From NCBI GenBank assembly GCA_905210485.1, contig CAJLXA010000021.1, positions 1 through 31,803 on the forward strand: 31,803 nucleotides of DNA, read 5' to 3'. The notes beneath the pieces were generated by a model. The model saw only the letters and a program-made list of their open reading frames with translations. It did not search any database and was not told the origin of the DNA. The stretch comes from an uncultured Eubacteriales bacterium. Its GTDB lineage: Bacteria; Bacillota; Clostridia; Oscillospirales; CAG-272. Positions 31,790-31,803 of the stretch are shown piece after piece. The position numbers and the translations under genes are program-made. The first letter of the stretch is position 1; every line of letters begins with the position of its first letter.

Positions 31790-31803
31790 GAAGCCGCGGC
31801 TTC
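31790..31803 (+). terminator. Truncated terminator at the window end
   Basis: GAAGCCGCGGCTTC forms a palindromic stem, probably the top of the DtxR-like gene's terminator. The T-run would lie beyond the window. Confidence 0.45.

Overview
The window looks like a gut-type Clostridia (Firmicutes) genome of roughly 50% GC, probably a metagenome-assembled contig. Supporting signs are a radical-type acyl-CoA dehydratase activase system, a K+-dependent-type membrane pyrophosphatase fragment, a DUF6514-like small protein, many GTG/TTG or tightly coupled starts with strong Shine-Dalgarno sequences, and well-formed TTGACA/TATAAT promoters. The first ~1.83 kb does not fit: it encodes a Bacteroides-type hybrid two-component sensor (propeller + Y_Y_Y + membrane segment) that runs in frame into the C-terminal half of a clostridial hppA. 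I read this as a chimeric join, most likely an assembly artefact.

Layout. 1-3039: sensor/hppA chimera, ending in a bidirectional terminator. 3080-4735 (-): nucleotidyltransferase-fold protein and VanZ-like protein under one promoter. 4997-10435 (+): two translationally coupled halves of the giant BadF/HgdC + DUF2229 activase, then a PLP aminotransferase. 10629-12864 (-): tightly packed operon of a FliB-like lysine methylase, YbaK deacylase, DUF1653 protein and a COG2426 small export protein. 12865-13643: gene-poor region with a duplicated ~54-bp leader-like repeat and minus-strand promoters. 13644-17729 (+): a 1361-residue secreted beta-helix protein with two tandem 253-residue carbohydrate-binding-like units. 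17799-22738: cyclophilin, AI-2E-family permease, L28, a 60-residue membrane peptide, and an ABC-F / DUF308 / BlaI-type cluster. 22983-24362 (+): rlmD, whose 3' end is duplicated around a 1.4-kb AT-richer islet (24358-25767). 26033-28439 (+): MarR / cytidylate-kinase-like / MATE operon. 28616-31771: small DUF6514-like protein, a LacI regulator with an operator on its own promoter, and a ferredoxin-type protein divergent from a DtxR/MntR-like regulator.

The most informative structures are the following. (1) The islet in the 3' end of rlmD is flanked by 40-bp direct repeats that differ at two positions, both synonymous, and the presumed native rlmD terminator is stranded beyond it. (2) In the ABC-F protein every degenerate ATPase motif maps to the same composite ATP site. 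(3) The duplicated promoter-leader-hairpin unit at 13103-13385 has out-of-frame indels and so behaves as non-coding. (4) The activase is split into two coupled ORFs. No tRNA, rRNA or CRISPR array was seen.
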